From: Alkalihalobacillus sp. TS-13
GTDB taxonomy: Bacteria > Bacillota > Bacilli > Bacillales > Fictibacillaceae
Direction: 5' to 3'
Assembly: GCF_019720915.1 (NCBI RefSeq)
Contig: NZ_JAHKSI010000001.1
Span: 434,001 to 498,000, forward strand
Length of the DNA: 64,000 nucleotides
Positions within the stretch are counted from its first letter, which is position 1. Each line of letters opens with the position of its first letter. The notes beneath the pieces were generated by a model, which worked only from the letters and a program-made list of their open reading frames with translations, made no database searches and was not told where the DNA came from. Position numbers and translations under genes: made by a program. Below, piece after piece: positions 25,495 through 34,484 of this stretch.

Positions 25495-26664
25495 ATGAGA
25501 TTACTTCATACTGCCGATTGGCATCTCGGAAGGACGCTTGAAGGAAGAAACCGACTTCCGGAGCAGGAACAATTTTTAGAGGAATTATGCGATATCGTTG
25601 AGGACCAAAAAGTGGATGTCGTGTTGATGGCTGGTGATGTATTTGACACGGTCAATCCCCCTGCGGCAGCTGAACAATTATTTTATGAGGCGATGGCGAA
25701 GTTGACGAAGGATCAACAATGTAAGGTGATCATCATTGCAGGTAACCATGATAATCCTGATCGATTGAGTGCCTCCGGTCCACTCGCCGCAATGCACGGA
25801 ATCACCATCATAGGGTATCCGATGAACCAGCCACTCTGTTTTGGGATCGAGTCGACTGGAGAACGCTTGAAACTAGCCGGGCTCCCATATCCATCTGAGT
25901 CCCGATTGAAAGAAGTATTGTCGGATTCCTTTGATGAGCAAACATTGAGGAATGCCTATGACATCCGTATCGAAAAATTGTTCGATGAGCTGTGCGGCAA
26001 TTTTGATACAACCAGTGTAAACATTGCGATGAGCCACATTTATGTTGCAGGCGGGCGTGAAAGTGAGTCGGAAAGACCGATCCAAGTAGGCGGGGCTTAT
26101 ACTGTATCGTCGAATGCCCTTCCTTCAAAAGTTCAATATACGGCACTCGGTCATCTGCATCGCCCGCAATCCATCCATCGGTCTAGCAATCTGGCAAGGT
26201 ATTCGGGTTCACCGCTTTGCTATAGTTTTTCAGAAGCAGGGCAAACGAAATCAGTCACCATCCTTGATATCGAACCAGGCTCTGAACCGAAAATGGAGGA
26301 AATCTTCCTATCGTGCGGTAAACCATTGGTACGATGGAAAGCAGAAGATGGTTTGATCCAGGTTCATCGCTGGCTTGATGAAAAGAAGGACGCTAATGCT
26401 TGGATCGATCTAGAAGTGCATTTGAAGGATACATTAAGCATGGAACAGATTCACCATCTTCGGAATTCACATAGCGGATTCATCCATATCCGGCCAGTAT
26501 TTGAAGAGATGGAAGAGATGAGTATGGAGACAAGGACCTCTGATCTTCCGATTGACGAGTTGTTCACACGGTTTTATGAACGGCAGACGAACGGTGGAAC
26601 GCCTGATGAACAGACAGTGAAATTGTTCATGGAACTGATCCACGAAAACGAAGGGGGCGTATAA
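25495..26664 (+). CDS. sbcD: SbcD, exonuclease subunit (Mre11-like)
   Basis: A 389-residue metallophosphoesterase. All phosphodiesterase motifs are visible: TADWHLG, LMAGDVFD, IAGNHDNPDR and LGHLHRPQ, with a C-terminal capping/DNA-binding region. With SbcC it forms the SbcCD nuclease that cleaves hairpins and blocked double-strand ends. It starts 13 bp after the addA stop with AAGGGGGAAAC upstream, and ends 2 bp before sbcC. The linkage with addAB puts both end-processing nucleases in one transcription unit. Confidence 0.96.
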   Translation: MRLLHTADWHLGRTLEGRNRLPEQEQFLEELCDIVEDQKVDVVLMAGDVFDTVNPPAAAEQLFYEAMAKLTKDQQCKVIIIAGNHDNPDRLSASGPLAAMHGITIIGYPMNQPLCFGIESTGERLKLAGLPYPSESRLKEVLSDSFDEQTLRNAYDIRIEKLFDELCGNFDTTSVNIAMSHIYVAGGRESESERPIQVGGAYTVSSNALPSKVQYTALGHLHRPQSIHRSSNLARYSGSPLCYSFSEAGQTKSVTILDIEPGSEPKMEEIFLSCGKPLVRWKAEDGLIQVHRWLDEKKDANAWIDLEVHLKDTLSMEQIHHLRNSHSGFIHIRPVFEEMEEMSMETRTSDLPIDELFTRFYERQTNGGTPDEQTVKLFMELIHENEGGV

Positions 26665-26666
26665 GA

Positions 26667-29600
26667 ATGAGACCTATACACCTCTCTGTAACAGGTTTAC
26701 ATAGTTTCCGCGAAAAGCAAGACGTGGATTTCCATACCCTCTGTGAAGGAGGCGTGTTTGGGATTTTCGGACCGACTGGAAGCGGAAAGTCTTCCTTGTT
26801 AGATGCTGTCACTTTAGCCCTTTATGGGAAAATCGAACGCGCTGCGAATACGATCCAGGGAATCATGAACCATGCGGAAGATCAGCTGTATGTCAGCTTC
26901 ACATTCGAATTGGGGAAAGAACACTCAGCTAAGCGCTATCGCGTAGAACGAACCTATAAAAAAGGAAAGAATGAATCGATTCGGACGAGCACTTGCCGTC
27001 TGATCGAAGTTATCAACGAAGAAATGACGGTTCTTGCTGATAAAGAACGGGATGTGACTTCACGGGTCGAATGCATTTTAGGGTTAACGCTCACCGACTT
27101 CACACGTGCAGTCGTCTTGCCTCAAGGGAAATTTGCCGAGTTCCTGTCGCTTAAAGGTGCGGAAAGGCGGCAGATGCTTCAGCGTCTCTTTCATCTAGAA
27201 AAATACGGTGATCATCTGAATCACCGTCTGAAACGGAAAACTGAAGAAACGAACGTGGTTCTAAAAGAGATTGCAGCTGAACAACAGGGTTTAGGAGATG
27301 CATCGAAAGAAGCGATCATCGAACTTCAGAATAAGCTTGAAGAAGCGATCCAGACCGTAGAACGAAGAAATCTCGAATTGGAAAAGAAGGAAATGCAATT
27401 CGAGCATTACCGGCAAATTTGGCGTTGGCAGGAAGAGCTTGATGAAGTAAAACGGAAACTCGCTGTTCTGGATGAAAAAGCGCATGAAATCAAGGAACTT
27501 GAAGAGAAACTGAAGCTATCGAGAGAAGCAGATTCCTTGTTTCCGGTTGTTGAAGAGCTTGAGTCGATCCTTAATGAGCAGCAATCGTGGACGTCGAAGA
27601 AGGCTGAACTCGAAGAAGAAACCAGACAATCGAAGAAACTCGTTAAGGACATAAAACATCAACTCCGTACGATCCAGAAGGAACGATCTGATCATGAACC
27701 TGTTTTATATGAACGCCTTCAACAATTGAAATATGCAAAAGAACTCGAGGGCGACTATGAACGAGGAGCACAATCCCTCTCTAGTGAAAAGACGAAACTT
27801 GCAGAAGCAAAACAAGAACTGAATACAATAGAAACAGAACTTAATAAAATCAAAGATACGAAACAAAAAGCGATCGACCGACAAGCGGAAATCAAGTCCG
27901 ACATTGAAAAGAAAACGGTTCCGATTGAAGAACGTAATCGAATACGGGATGCTCTCGCATTGAAGCAAGAAATTGACCGCACGGAAGAAATGAAAACTGA
28001 ATTGAAAAATGAACAAAAAAAGATAACGGATACTGAACAGAAACTGAATGCTGAAATAGAAAAACTTGAAAAGCAGAGGAAGAATGTAAAACGGAACATC
28101 AGTTATCTGCTGCAGCATACCGAGTCGATGTTCAATCGCGTTTGTGAACATGAACGGGTCATAGAACGTGCCAAACATTCAATCGAACAATCCTTGAAGG
28201 ATGCGATCCAAAGGCAAAAGGACGGGGAAGTCCATACACTAGCAGTTCAGATTGCCCAAGAGTTGAGAACAGGAGAAGCTTGTCCCGTGTGTGGATCAAA
28301 GGAACATCCTGCTCCTGTTGGAGAAACAGGAGACAGCGAAGATCATCATGCAGCAATTGCTGAATTGGAAACGTTTTTCAATTCATTGAAAGATGAAGAG
28401 TTAGCTGTCCATTATTCTAAAAAAGATCTCGAACATCTCTTTGAAACGGTACAAGATTATGTGCAAAGAGGTGAGTTCAGCGATGAAATCGCTGCAACCA
28501 CGTTCGATCCAATCGAAAACGGTCTCCAAACGAGGGAAGACTTGAAGAATTATTTGCGATTACTGCAAAAAGAAACAAAAGGATTCAAGCAAGATGTGAT
28601 TGAACTTAAAGAAAAACGGGTAAAGTACACGACTTTATATTCAGAATACGATAAAAAGTTGGTGGAGAATACCGTAACTTTGAATACGTGTAAACGTGAT
28701 GCTTCCAGAGTCGAAGAGAAGCTGAAAGAAGTTGATCGAAAAGCTGCAGAGTACGAAAAGCGATGGAACGCTGCATTCAAAACCTATGAAATTGATCAAC
28801 TTGAACAATTGCAAAAAGAAATGGATCAGAAGGAACAAGAAATTGAGGATTTGAAACGGCGATATGATCGAAGTGTATCTTATTTGGTCGAGGTGGATGG
28901 GACGATCATGCAATTCACTGAAGACTGTCAGTCACTTAAACTGAAAGTAGCTGAACTCACTTCCACCGTGTCGAGTAAGGAAACCCGGTGTGAAGAGCTT
29001 AAGAACAAGCTGGAAGAAATCTGTGGCACGGAAAAAGCGGAAAAGCTTCATAAGAATGTGCAAGCCCAATTAGAGGACTTGAAACAAAAGGAACAACACG
29101 TCCAGCAGCAGTCTGAATTTGAAAGTAATAAACTGCAAAAGTCGGAACAGGAACTTGAAGTTGCGAAATCGACCTTACAAAACATTGAAGAACGATTAAC
29201 GAAAGCACGTGAAAAATGGGAGCAAAAAGTGAAAGAAACTTCATTTGAAACGAAAGAGGAAGTGAAGGAGGCGCTTATCCCAGCTCAAAAACAGAGCAAT
29301 TGGGAAGATGAGATCGAGCAATACCATAAACAAAAGCAGAATCATCAGCATGATCAAAAACGCCTGCTTGCTCATTTGAATAACAAAGAGGTCAGTATCA
29401 ATGAATGGGAACAAGTCCAAGAAGAGTTGAAGCATGCCAAACTGAAGAAAGAAGCGGCGCTTTCTGAACAAGCAAAATTCGAATCAGCATTATCAGATAT
29501 GAAAACTCGAGCAGAGAAATTCGCCAGTTTGGAAGCAAAGCGTCTGAAAAATGAAGAGCTTTCTGAGAGACTCGGAAAATTACAAGCTGTTTTCCGTGGA

Positions 29601-30071
29601 AACAGTTTTGTCGAATTCATAGCTGAAGAACAATTAAGCCAAGTGGCACGGGATGCGTCACAGCGGCTCGGTGAATTGACAAGACAGCGTTATGCTTTGG
29701 AAGTGGATTCCACAGGTGGATTCGTCATCCGTGATGACGCCAATGGTGGCGTGCGCAGACCTGTCACCTCATTATCAGGAGGAGAAACATTCTTGACCTC
29801 CCTAGCACTGGCGCTCTCTTTATCAGCACAAATCCAGCTGCAAGGTGAATATCCATTGGAATTCTTCTTTCTTGATGAAGGATTCGGGACGCTTGATCAA
29901 TCGCTGCTGGATACAGTGATTACTGCTTTGGAACGCCTTCAAATGCAGCAGGTATCCGTCGGAGTGATTTCCCACGTACCAGAGCTCCGTGCTCGTTTGC
30001 CAAGAAAATTGATTGTTACCCCGGCGACACCATCAGGAAAAGGAAGCAGTGTAGCTATCGAGACTTTATAA
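26667..30071 (+). CDS. sbcC: SbcC, exonuclease subunit (Rad50-like SMC ATPase)
   Basis: A 1134-residue SMC-like ATPase. Walker A is FGPTGSGKSSLLDAV (about residues 32-46). Two very long coiled-coil arms span about residues 180-980, meeting at the zinc-hook Cys539-Pro-Val-Cys542. The C terminus carries the signature LSGGETFLTSLALALSLS, Walker B/D-loop FFLDEGFGTLDQ and a switch His (VISHV). Together with SbcD it forms a two-metal nuclease clamp. Start ATG 26667 lies just after the sbcD stop with GGGGGCG upstream. It is the last gene of the SOS-type operon and is followed by a terminator. Confidence 0.96.
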   Translation: MRPIHLSVTGLHSFREKQDVDFHTLCEGGVFGIFGPTGSGKSSLLDAVTLALYGKIERAANTIQGIMNHAEDQLYVSFTFELGKEHSAKRYRVERTYKKGKNESIRTSTCRLIEVINEEMTVLADKERDVTSRVECILGLTLTDFTRAVVLPQGKFAEFLSLKGAERRQMLQRLFHLEKYGDHLNHRLKRKTEETNVVLKEIAAEQQGLGDASKEAIIELQNKLEEAIQTVERRNLELEKKEMQFEHYRQIWRWQEELDEVKRKLAVLDEKAHEIKELEEKLKLSREADSLFPVVEELESILNEQQSWTSKKAELEEETRQSKKLVKDIKHQLRTIQKERSDHEPVLYERLQQLKYAKELEGDYERGAQSLSSEKTKLAEAKQELNTIETELNKIKDTKQKAIDRQAEIKSDIEKKTVPIEERNRIRDALALKQEIDRTEEMKTELKNEQKKITDTEQKLNAEIEKLEKQRKNVKRNISYLLQHTESMFNRVCEHERVIERAKHSIEQSLKDAIQRQKDGEVHTLAVQIAQELRTGEACPVCGSKEHPAPVGETGDSEDHHAAIAELETFFNSLKDEELAVHYSKKDLEHLFETVQDYVQRGEFSDEIAATTFDPIENGLQTREDLKNYLRLLQKETKGFKQDVIELKEKRVKYTTLYSEYDKKLVENTVTLNTCKRDASRVEEKLKEVDRKAAEYEKRWNAAFKTYEIDQLEQLQKEMDQKEQEIEDLKRRYDRSVSYLVEVDGTIMQFTEDCQSLKLKVAELTSTVSSKETRCEELKNKLEEICGTEKAEKLHKNVQAQLEDLKQKEQHVQQQSEFESNKLQKSEQELEVAKSTLQNIEERLTKAREKWEQKVKETSFETKEEVKEALIPAQKQSNWEDEIEQYHKQKQNHQHDQKRLLAHLNNKEVSINEWEQVQEELKHAKLKKEAALSEQAKFESALSDMKTRAEKFASLEAKRLKNEELSERLGKLQAVFRGNSFVEFIAEEQLSQVARDASQRLGELTRQRYALEVDSTGGFVIRDDANGGVRRPVTSLSGGETFLTSLALALSLSAQIQLQGEYPLEFFFLDEGFGTLDQSLLDTVITALERLQMQQVSVGVISHVPELRARLPRKLIVTPATPSGKGSSVAIETL

Positions 30072-30079
30072 GTTTGATC

Positions 30080-30110
30080 AGGATTGGCCGAAAATGGTCA
30101 ATCCTTTTTG
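30080..30110 (+). terminator. Intrinsic terminator after sbcC
   Basis: AGGATTGgCC pairs with GGtCAATCCT, followed by TTTTTG. Confidence 0.88.
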
Positions 30111-30144
30111 ATTTCTCGTAAACTTAAATGCCGGATTCTTTAAG

Positions 30145-30180
30145 CGATATTCCCAACACTAACCCGCTGAAAGGGAATGA
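30145..30180 (+). repeat. Degenerate end-to-end derivative of the dispersed element
   Basis: GATATTCCCAACACTAACC followed by CGCTGAAAGGGAATGATAA resembles the fused ends at 3499-3540, but is more diverged. It sits 60 bp left of a near-complete copy. Confidence 0.4.
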
Positions 30181-30199
30181 TAATCTCATAAAAGATTTT

Positions 30200-30680
30200 G
30201 GCTTTGTTAAATAATACGGTTGATTTCTGACTAAATTTTATCGAAATTCGCGACACTCCTGCAGGAAAAGGGACCTAGGCAAGACCCCATCTTTTTTAAA
30301 AGGATCTTCGACTATAATAATGAACTTCGACTAAATACCACCACGTCCTATGGTGAACGTCGAAGTCAGCAGAAGGAAAGCTTCTAAGAATTTTCATAGC
30401 AGACACGAAAATGATTTCATTTTTGTGTTGAGATCCTGTGCAAGTGAGGAGGCTTGCGGAAGGAGGTTAATACAGGGAAGTGATGTCTAGCTCTGCGACC
30501 AGTCATTTGGATCACTTCAAACTTCCTGCGGCGGCAACACATTGATTGACATCCTTATGAGTTAGCCCGCGCAGAACCAAGTCTTTGTTTGGTTCGAGAC
30601 TCCTCGTCAGTTTTCCAGACCTACGTGCCTAACCGGGTCGCTTCCGCATTTCTTGTGCCCGCGGAAAGGGAGTGAATTTC
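30200..30680 (+). repeat. Dispersed non-coding element, copy 4 (right outer end missing)
   Basis: It starts with GGCTTTGTTAAATAATAC at 30200; the core runs from GAAATTCGCGACACTCC (30243) to GGGAGTGAATTTC (30680). The usual outer right end (AACAAAGCC) is absent; instead the sequence passes straight into the upstream region of the DUF421 gene, 53 bp before its start. This copy may supply or shape that gene's promoter. Confidence 0.85.
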
Positions 30681-30732
30681 GAAAAAATAGGAGAGGATGG
30701 TTTTATACTACAAAAACAGAGGAGCCTTTCTA

Positions 30733-31449
30733 ATGGAAATATTTATGGACTCAGTCAAAGTGATTGGCCGTATCATCACCATCCTCCCCTTCATGTTGTT
30801 CATCACTCTTTACATGGGAAAAAGATCGATTGGAGAACTCCCAGTGTTCGATTTCCTTGTTATTTTAGTTTTAGGAGCTGTCGTTGGAGCCGATATTGCT
30901 GATCCGAACATCAATCATATTCACACTATCGTCGCGATGATCGTGATCGCTCTTCTAGAAAAATTAATCGTCTATCTGAAAATGAAGAACCGTAAGCTTG
31001 GAAAAATAATGACCTTTGAAACCGCAGTGGTAATCTATAATGGGAAATTTCTCTATGAAAAAATGAAAAAAGAAAAATATGCCATTGATAATATCCTTCA
31101 GATGCTGCGTGATAAGAATGTCTATAACATAGAAGACGTGGAAATTGCGATCATTGAAGCAAACGGTGATTTGTCTGTAAAAATGATTCCTTCAAAAGAA
31201 GGTGTTACGAGAGAAGATTTGAAGGTTGAAGGAGAACCTGGGAATTTTGAAATTCCGATCATTTTGGATGGGGAAATCCAGTTGGATCTATTGAGGTGGT
31301 TGAATAAGAATGAACTGTGGTTAGAAGACATGCTTGCAAAAAGAAATATTACTGATGTGAATACTGTTTTCTATGGGGCATATAACCGGAAGGGCGAGTT
31401 ATATCTTTTTACTAAAGGATGGAACAAATCCGGACGTTCCTCCTATTGA
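30733..31449 (+). CDS. DUF421 (YetF-like) membrane protein
   Basis: A 238-residue protein. Three N-terminal membrane helices (about residues 8-28, 32-52 and 58-78) contain the family motifs LYMGKRSIGELPVFDFLVILVLGAVVGA and IALLEKLIVYLKMK. These are followed by a cytosolic DUF421 domain with GKFLYEKMKKEKY and VYNIEDVEIAIIEANGDLSV. Relatives in Bacillus (YetF, YrbG, YdfS) are membrane proteins of unclear function, some linked to spore germination. ATG 30733 has AGAGGAG 8 bases upstream. It lies directly next to the right end of a dispersed element. Confidence 0.85.
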   Translation: MEIFMDSVKVIGRIITILPFMLFITLYMGKRSIGELPVFDFLVILVLGAVVGADIADPNINHIHTIVAMIVIALLEKLIVYLKMKNRKLGKIMTFETAVVIYNGKFLYEKMKKEKYAIDNILQMLRDKNVYNIEDVEIAIIEANGDLSVKMIPSKEGVTREDLKVEGEPGNFEIPIILDGEIQLDLLRWLNKNELWLEDMLAKRNITDVNTVFYGAYNRKGELYLFTKGWNKSGRSSY

Positions 31450-31688
31450 TCATTGACAACAAGTTTCTGTTGTAAGGCTTTATTCCTGTAACTAAATTTT
31501 CTGCTGTAAAAACAAGGATATTGCAAAAAAATATCGAAGTTTAGCAGAACGAAATGCCAATGTATTCTAGTTAACAATAAATGAAAAATAATTTTCGGAA
31601 AATATATTGGAAAAATATGATATCATTTGAGAAATCTGATAGGATAGATTATGTCATCATGTTCGACACAGAAGAGGGGGAATATCGG

Positions 31689-32363
31689 TTGGAGCATCAG
31701 GTACAGGTTTGGAAAGGGCTGTTCAGACCGCAAGAAACATTACATACATTGAGAGAGTCGACATCCATCCAAGGTTATAGATTCAGAGTTTTGATCCTAT
31801 TATTGTGCAGTTCGATCGTATTCGGTTTTCTTTTATTTATAAGTGCACCTGAATGGCTGAAGATGCCAGAAGCAACTGCCATTCAATTGACGGCTGAGCA
31901 AAAACAGGCAGCTTCGATTTTCATCGGAATCGGTGGAGTGATCAGTGGTTTTGCCTTACCATTCCTACTTATAGGAACGTCTGCATTCTTATTCTGGGGA
32001 TTCTTCCGGGATATTGGTTTTAAAAAGTTATTTGTTTTACATACGTATTTGTACGTCATCATTTTGATAGGCCTAGCAGCGAATATTCCTTATATGCTGG
32101 CTTTCGGTTCCACTGAAATGTTGTCGCCATTTGGTGTTGGCCCATGGGTTAATGCGATTACTGATAATGTATTTCTGACAAGCTTTTTCGGATGGATTAC
32201 GGTCTTTTTCATATGGCATATCTATGCATCAATCAAACTGTTGATGGAAGCTTCGTTGAAATCTAAACGGTATGTATTGACTGTTTCGATAGGATTACAT
32301 CTACTATTCCTCGTAATTGTCGCTGTCATCAATACCATGTACCATATGCAATTGAACGGATAG
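31689..32363 (+). CDS. yknW: Yip1-domain membrane protein (YknW-like)
   Basis: A 224-residue protein with five likely membrane helices, starting after a short cytosolic part (VWKGLFRPQETLHTLRES, typical of Yip1 proteins). Membrane segments: RVLILLLCSSIVFGFLLFIS, IGIGGVISGFALPFLLIG, and three more to the C terminus. I place the start at TTG 31689 because AGAGGGGG is 8 bases upstream; in-frame ATGs at 31581, 31617 and 31659 have no ribosome binding site. The next gene encodes a YknX-like adaptor, 14 bp on, as in B. subtilis yknWXYZ, where YknW assists the YknXYZ exporter that protects against the SDP toxin. The transporter genes themselves are absent here. Confidence 0.72.
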   Translation: MEHQVQVWKGLFRPQETLHTLRESTSIQGYRFRVLILLLCSSIVFGFLLFISAPEWLKMPEATAIQLTAEQKQAASIFIGIGGVISGFALPFLLIGTSAFLFWGFFRDIGFKKLFVLHTYLYVIILIGLAANIPYMLAFGSTEMLSPFGVGPWVNAITDNVFLTSFFGWITVFFIWHIYASIKLLMEASLKSKRYVLTVSIGLHLLFLVIVAVINTMYHMQLNG

Positions 32364-32377
32364 AATTGGGGGGCATC

Positions 32378-33670
32378 ATGTTGAACCGGCACATGAAAAG
32401 AGCTTTGATAGGACTACCGATCCTATTATTCATCATATTGAATACGTACTTGTTCCTTTTGAATGAATCATTGTTTGCTAGCGAAAAGCCATATGACGTG
32501 ACGAAGATCGAACAACGTGATTTAAGGGAGACGATTGAAGCTACGGGGATGGTTGTACCGAAGGAAACGCAGGAGTTTTACTATGAATCCCACCGCGGGA
32601 ATATTGAAGAAGTACTTGTCGAAGAGGGGGATGAAATTTCTGCAGGAACAGAAATTTTAAAGTATCAAACGTCAGATATCGATAGTCAAATCACAGCATT
32701 AGAAAATGAAATTGATGAGCTTGAGACAGAAAAGGATTATTATGAAGATCGTGAAACCATTCTCCAAGGCCAGATTCGTACTGAGTCCAATAAAGAGGAA
32801 GAAGAGAAGAACGAGTCGAACATCTTCATGCTTGAACATCAGAAAGCCGATGCTGCCTATCAAGCTGATCGTGTAGATAGTCTCATATCCAGCAAGGAAA
32901 GTGAAATCAGTCTATTGGAATCACAATTGGACGAAAAAGTAGTCAAAAGCAATGTTGCAGGCACTGTCAAAAAGGTGAATAGAAATGCAGCATCGAGTGA
33001 CCAACCCATGGTCATCATTTCAAGTGAGGATAATGTCATTGTAAGAGCTTATCTCTCAGAGGATGAGGTTGTGCTTTTACGAGAAGGGGATGAAGTAGCT
33101 GTAAGCTCTCCTCGTGGTGAAGACAGAAAAGGGCAGATAGTAAAAATCGGCACACCTGATGAGGAAAAAGAAGATCTGAAGTTCCCGGTGGATATTGAGG
33201 TTGAGCCAGAAGCGGAAAACCGAGCTCCAGTCGGAAGCACGGTGAACATTACTGTTAAACCAGTCGCTGTTGAAGATGCAGTAGCTGTTAAACATGAATG
33301 GATCGTCCATGATGATGGTGAGGACTTTGTCCTGGTCGTGAATAATGATTATATCGACAAAAGGAAAGTCAACTTCGGTTTCGAAAATGAAACCTATATA
33401 GAAGTGACCAAAGGATTGAAGGCTGAAGAAACGATCGTGATGAATCCGAATGTGCTGTTAGTCGATGACATGGAGATCGAAACGAAAGATACCGGAAAAA
33501 AGAAGAACGATCACAATGAAGAACCATCTTCTGATGATCAAAATGGAGAAGACCCAGCTGATGGTGAGAATCCTGCTACAGACTCAAACGACGCGGAAAT
33601 TGGATCAGATTCGAGTGAAGATGATTCAGATAGTGTCGAACTTGATACAGAAGATGATGGGACCGAATAG
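32378..33670 (+). CDS. yknX: HlyD/RND-type periplasmic adaptor-like protein (YknX-like) with acidic tail
   Basis: A 430-residue membrane-fusion-protein homologue. One N-terminal membrane anchor (LIGLPILLFIILNTYLFLL), then a lipoyl-like half (RGNIEEVLVEEGDEISAGTEIL), a coiled-coil hairpin rich in Glu/Lys (about residues 90-180), the second lipoyl half (KVVKSNVAGTVKKVNRN), and beta-barrel and proximal domains to about residue 360. The last 65-70 residues are an unusual tail rich in Asp, Glu, Ser and Asn. ATG 32378 has GGGGGG upstream. The ATPase and permease partners (yknYZ) do not follow; a terminator does. Confidence 0.8.
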   Translation: MLNRHMKRALIGLPILLFIILNTYLFLLNESLFASEKPYDVTKIEQRDLRETIEATGMVVPKETQEFYYESHRGNIEEVLVEEGDEISAGTEILKYQTSDIDSQITALENEIDELETEKDYYEDRETILQGQIRTESNKEEEEKNESNIFMLEHQKADAAYQADRVDSLISSKESEISLLESQLDEKVVKSNVAGTVKKVNRNAASSDQPMVIISSEDNVIVRAYLSEDEVVLLREGDEVAVSSPRGEDRKGQIVKIGTPDEEKEDLKFPVDIEVEPEAENRAPVGSTVNITVKPVAVEDAVAVKHEWIVHDDGEDFVLVVNNDYIDKRKVNFGFENETYIEVTKGLKAEETIVMNPNVLLVDDMEIETKDTGKKKNDHNEEPSSDDQNGEDPADGENPATDSNDAEIGSDSSEDDSDSVELDTEDDGTE

Positions 33671-33699
33671 ATATAAAAAGAGGACGACTCCTAAAAATG

Positions 33700-33736
33700 C
33701 ATGTGGTTTTTCGTAAGAAACCACATGTGTTTTTTC
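33700..33736 (+). terminator. Intrinsic terminator after the yknX-like gene
   Basis: CATGTGGTTT pairs with AAACCACATG, with a short loop, then TTTTTTC. Confidence 0.88.
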
Positions 33737-33782
33737 ATTTTACTTAAAGATGGGAATGATGGAAAGGGGGATTTTGTCTTCC

Positions 33783-33816
33783 ATCAACGATCTGTTATAC
33801 CAGATCGTTGATTTTC
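33783..33816 (+). terminator. Second hairpin, terminator-like
   Basis: A perfect 12-bp stem ATCAACGATCTG/CAGATCGTTGAT with loop TTATAC, followed by TTTTC. Its source gene is unclear; it lies between the yknX-like terminator and an element remnant and could be a relic of a lost neighbour. Confidence 0.6.
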
Positions 33817-33817
33817 A

Positions 33818-33909
33818 TAATTCGCTGGGTCTCGCTGGCTCGCTACTCCCATAGGGGTGTCGCAAATTTGCTTCAATAAAACTTAGTCAGAAATCAACAC
33901 TATTATTTA
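33818..33909 (-). repeat. End fragment/deletion derivative of the dispersed element (inverted)
   Basis: TGGGTCTCGCTGGCTCGC, GGTGTCGCAAATTTGC and then TAACAAAGCC at 33900-33909 match the left end of full copies in inverted orientation. The rest of the core is missing. Confidence 0.72.
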
Positions 33910-33953
33910 ACAAAGCCTAATAAAAAGTAAAAAGAATAGGTGGCGTACATAAG

Positions 33954-34433
33954 ATGTTCAATCAAATAACATTAAATAGATATGAAACAAAATACGATGC
34001 TGTTCTAAAGAACTTTTCCTTACCTGAGGAACAGGCGCAATTTACCGGAATGCCATTGGAAATGCTCATCAAGGCAAAAGACGATCCTGAAAGAAATCCA
34101 ATCGTTATTTTAGAGGGAGCTCATCCTGTCGGCTTTTTTATGCTTTGTACCGGTGAGCTGGTTACGGAATATTCTTCGAATCAAAACGCATTACTCTTGA
34201 TTGCCTTTTCGATCGATCATCCACAACAAGGTCGAGGCTATGCAAAAGAAGGTTTGAAAAAGTTAAGAGATTTCATTACTGAAGATTTCCCTGATAAAAA
34301 TGAAGTCGTGTTAGCTGTTAATTGCAGAAACATTCCAGCACAAAAGCTTTACGAATCAGTAGGTTTTTTGGATACAGGAAAGCGGAAAATGGGTAAGATT
34401 GGAGAGCAAATGATTTTATCACTATTATTGTAA
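33954..34433 (+). CDS. GNAT family N-acetyltransferase (RimI-like)
   Basis: A 159-residue single-domain acetyltransferase. The acetyl-CoA loop is DHPQQGRGYAKEGLKKL, and the C-terminal motif VLAVNCRNIPAQKLYESVGF matches RimI-type GNATs. An AGGTGG-like site is upstream of ATG 33954. Substrate unknown. It stands alone, convergent with the hemolysin III-type gene. Confidence 0.85.
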   Translation: MFNQITLNRYETKYDAVLKNFSLPEEQAQFTGMPLEMLIKAKDDPERNPIVILEGAHPVGFFMLCTGELVTEYSSNQNALLLIAFSIDHPQQGRGYAKEGLKKLRDFITEDFPDKNEVVLAVNCRNIPAQKLYESVGFLDTGKRKMGKIGEQMILSLLL

Positions 34434-34457
34434 TTTCCATCCATACCAAATTATAAT

Positions 34458-34484
34458 GAAAAAACCGTCCAAAAGGACGGTTCA
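34458..34484 (-). terminator. Terminator of the hemolysin III-type gene
   Basis: AACCGTCC-AAAA-GGACGGTT, with a T run on the minus strand (TTTTTT); it overlaps the stop codon of the minus-strand gene. Confidence 0.85.
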
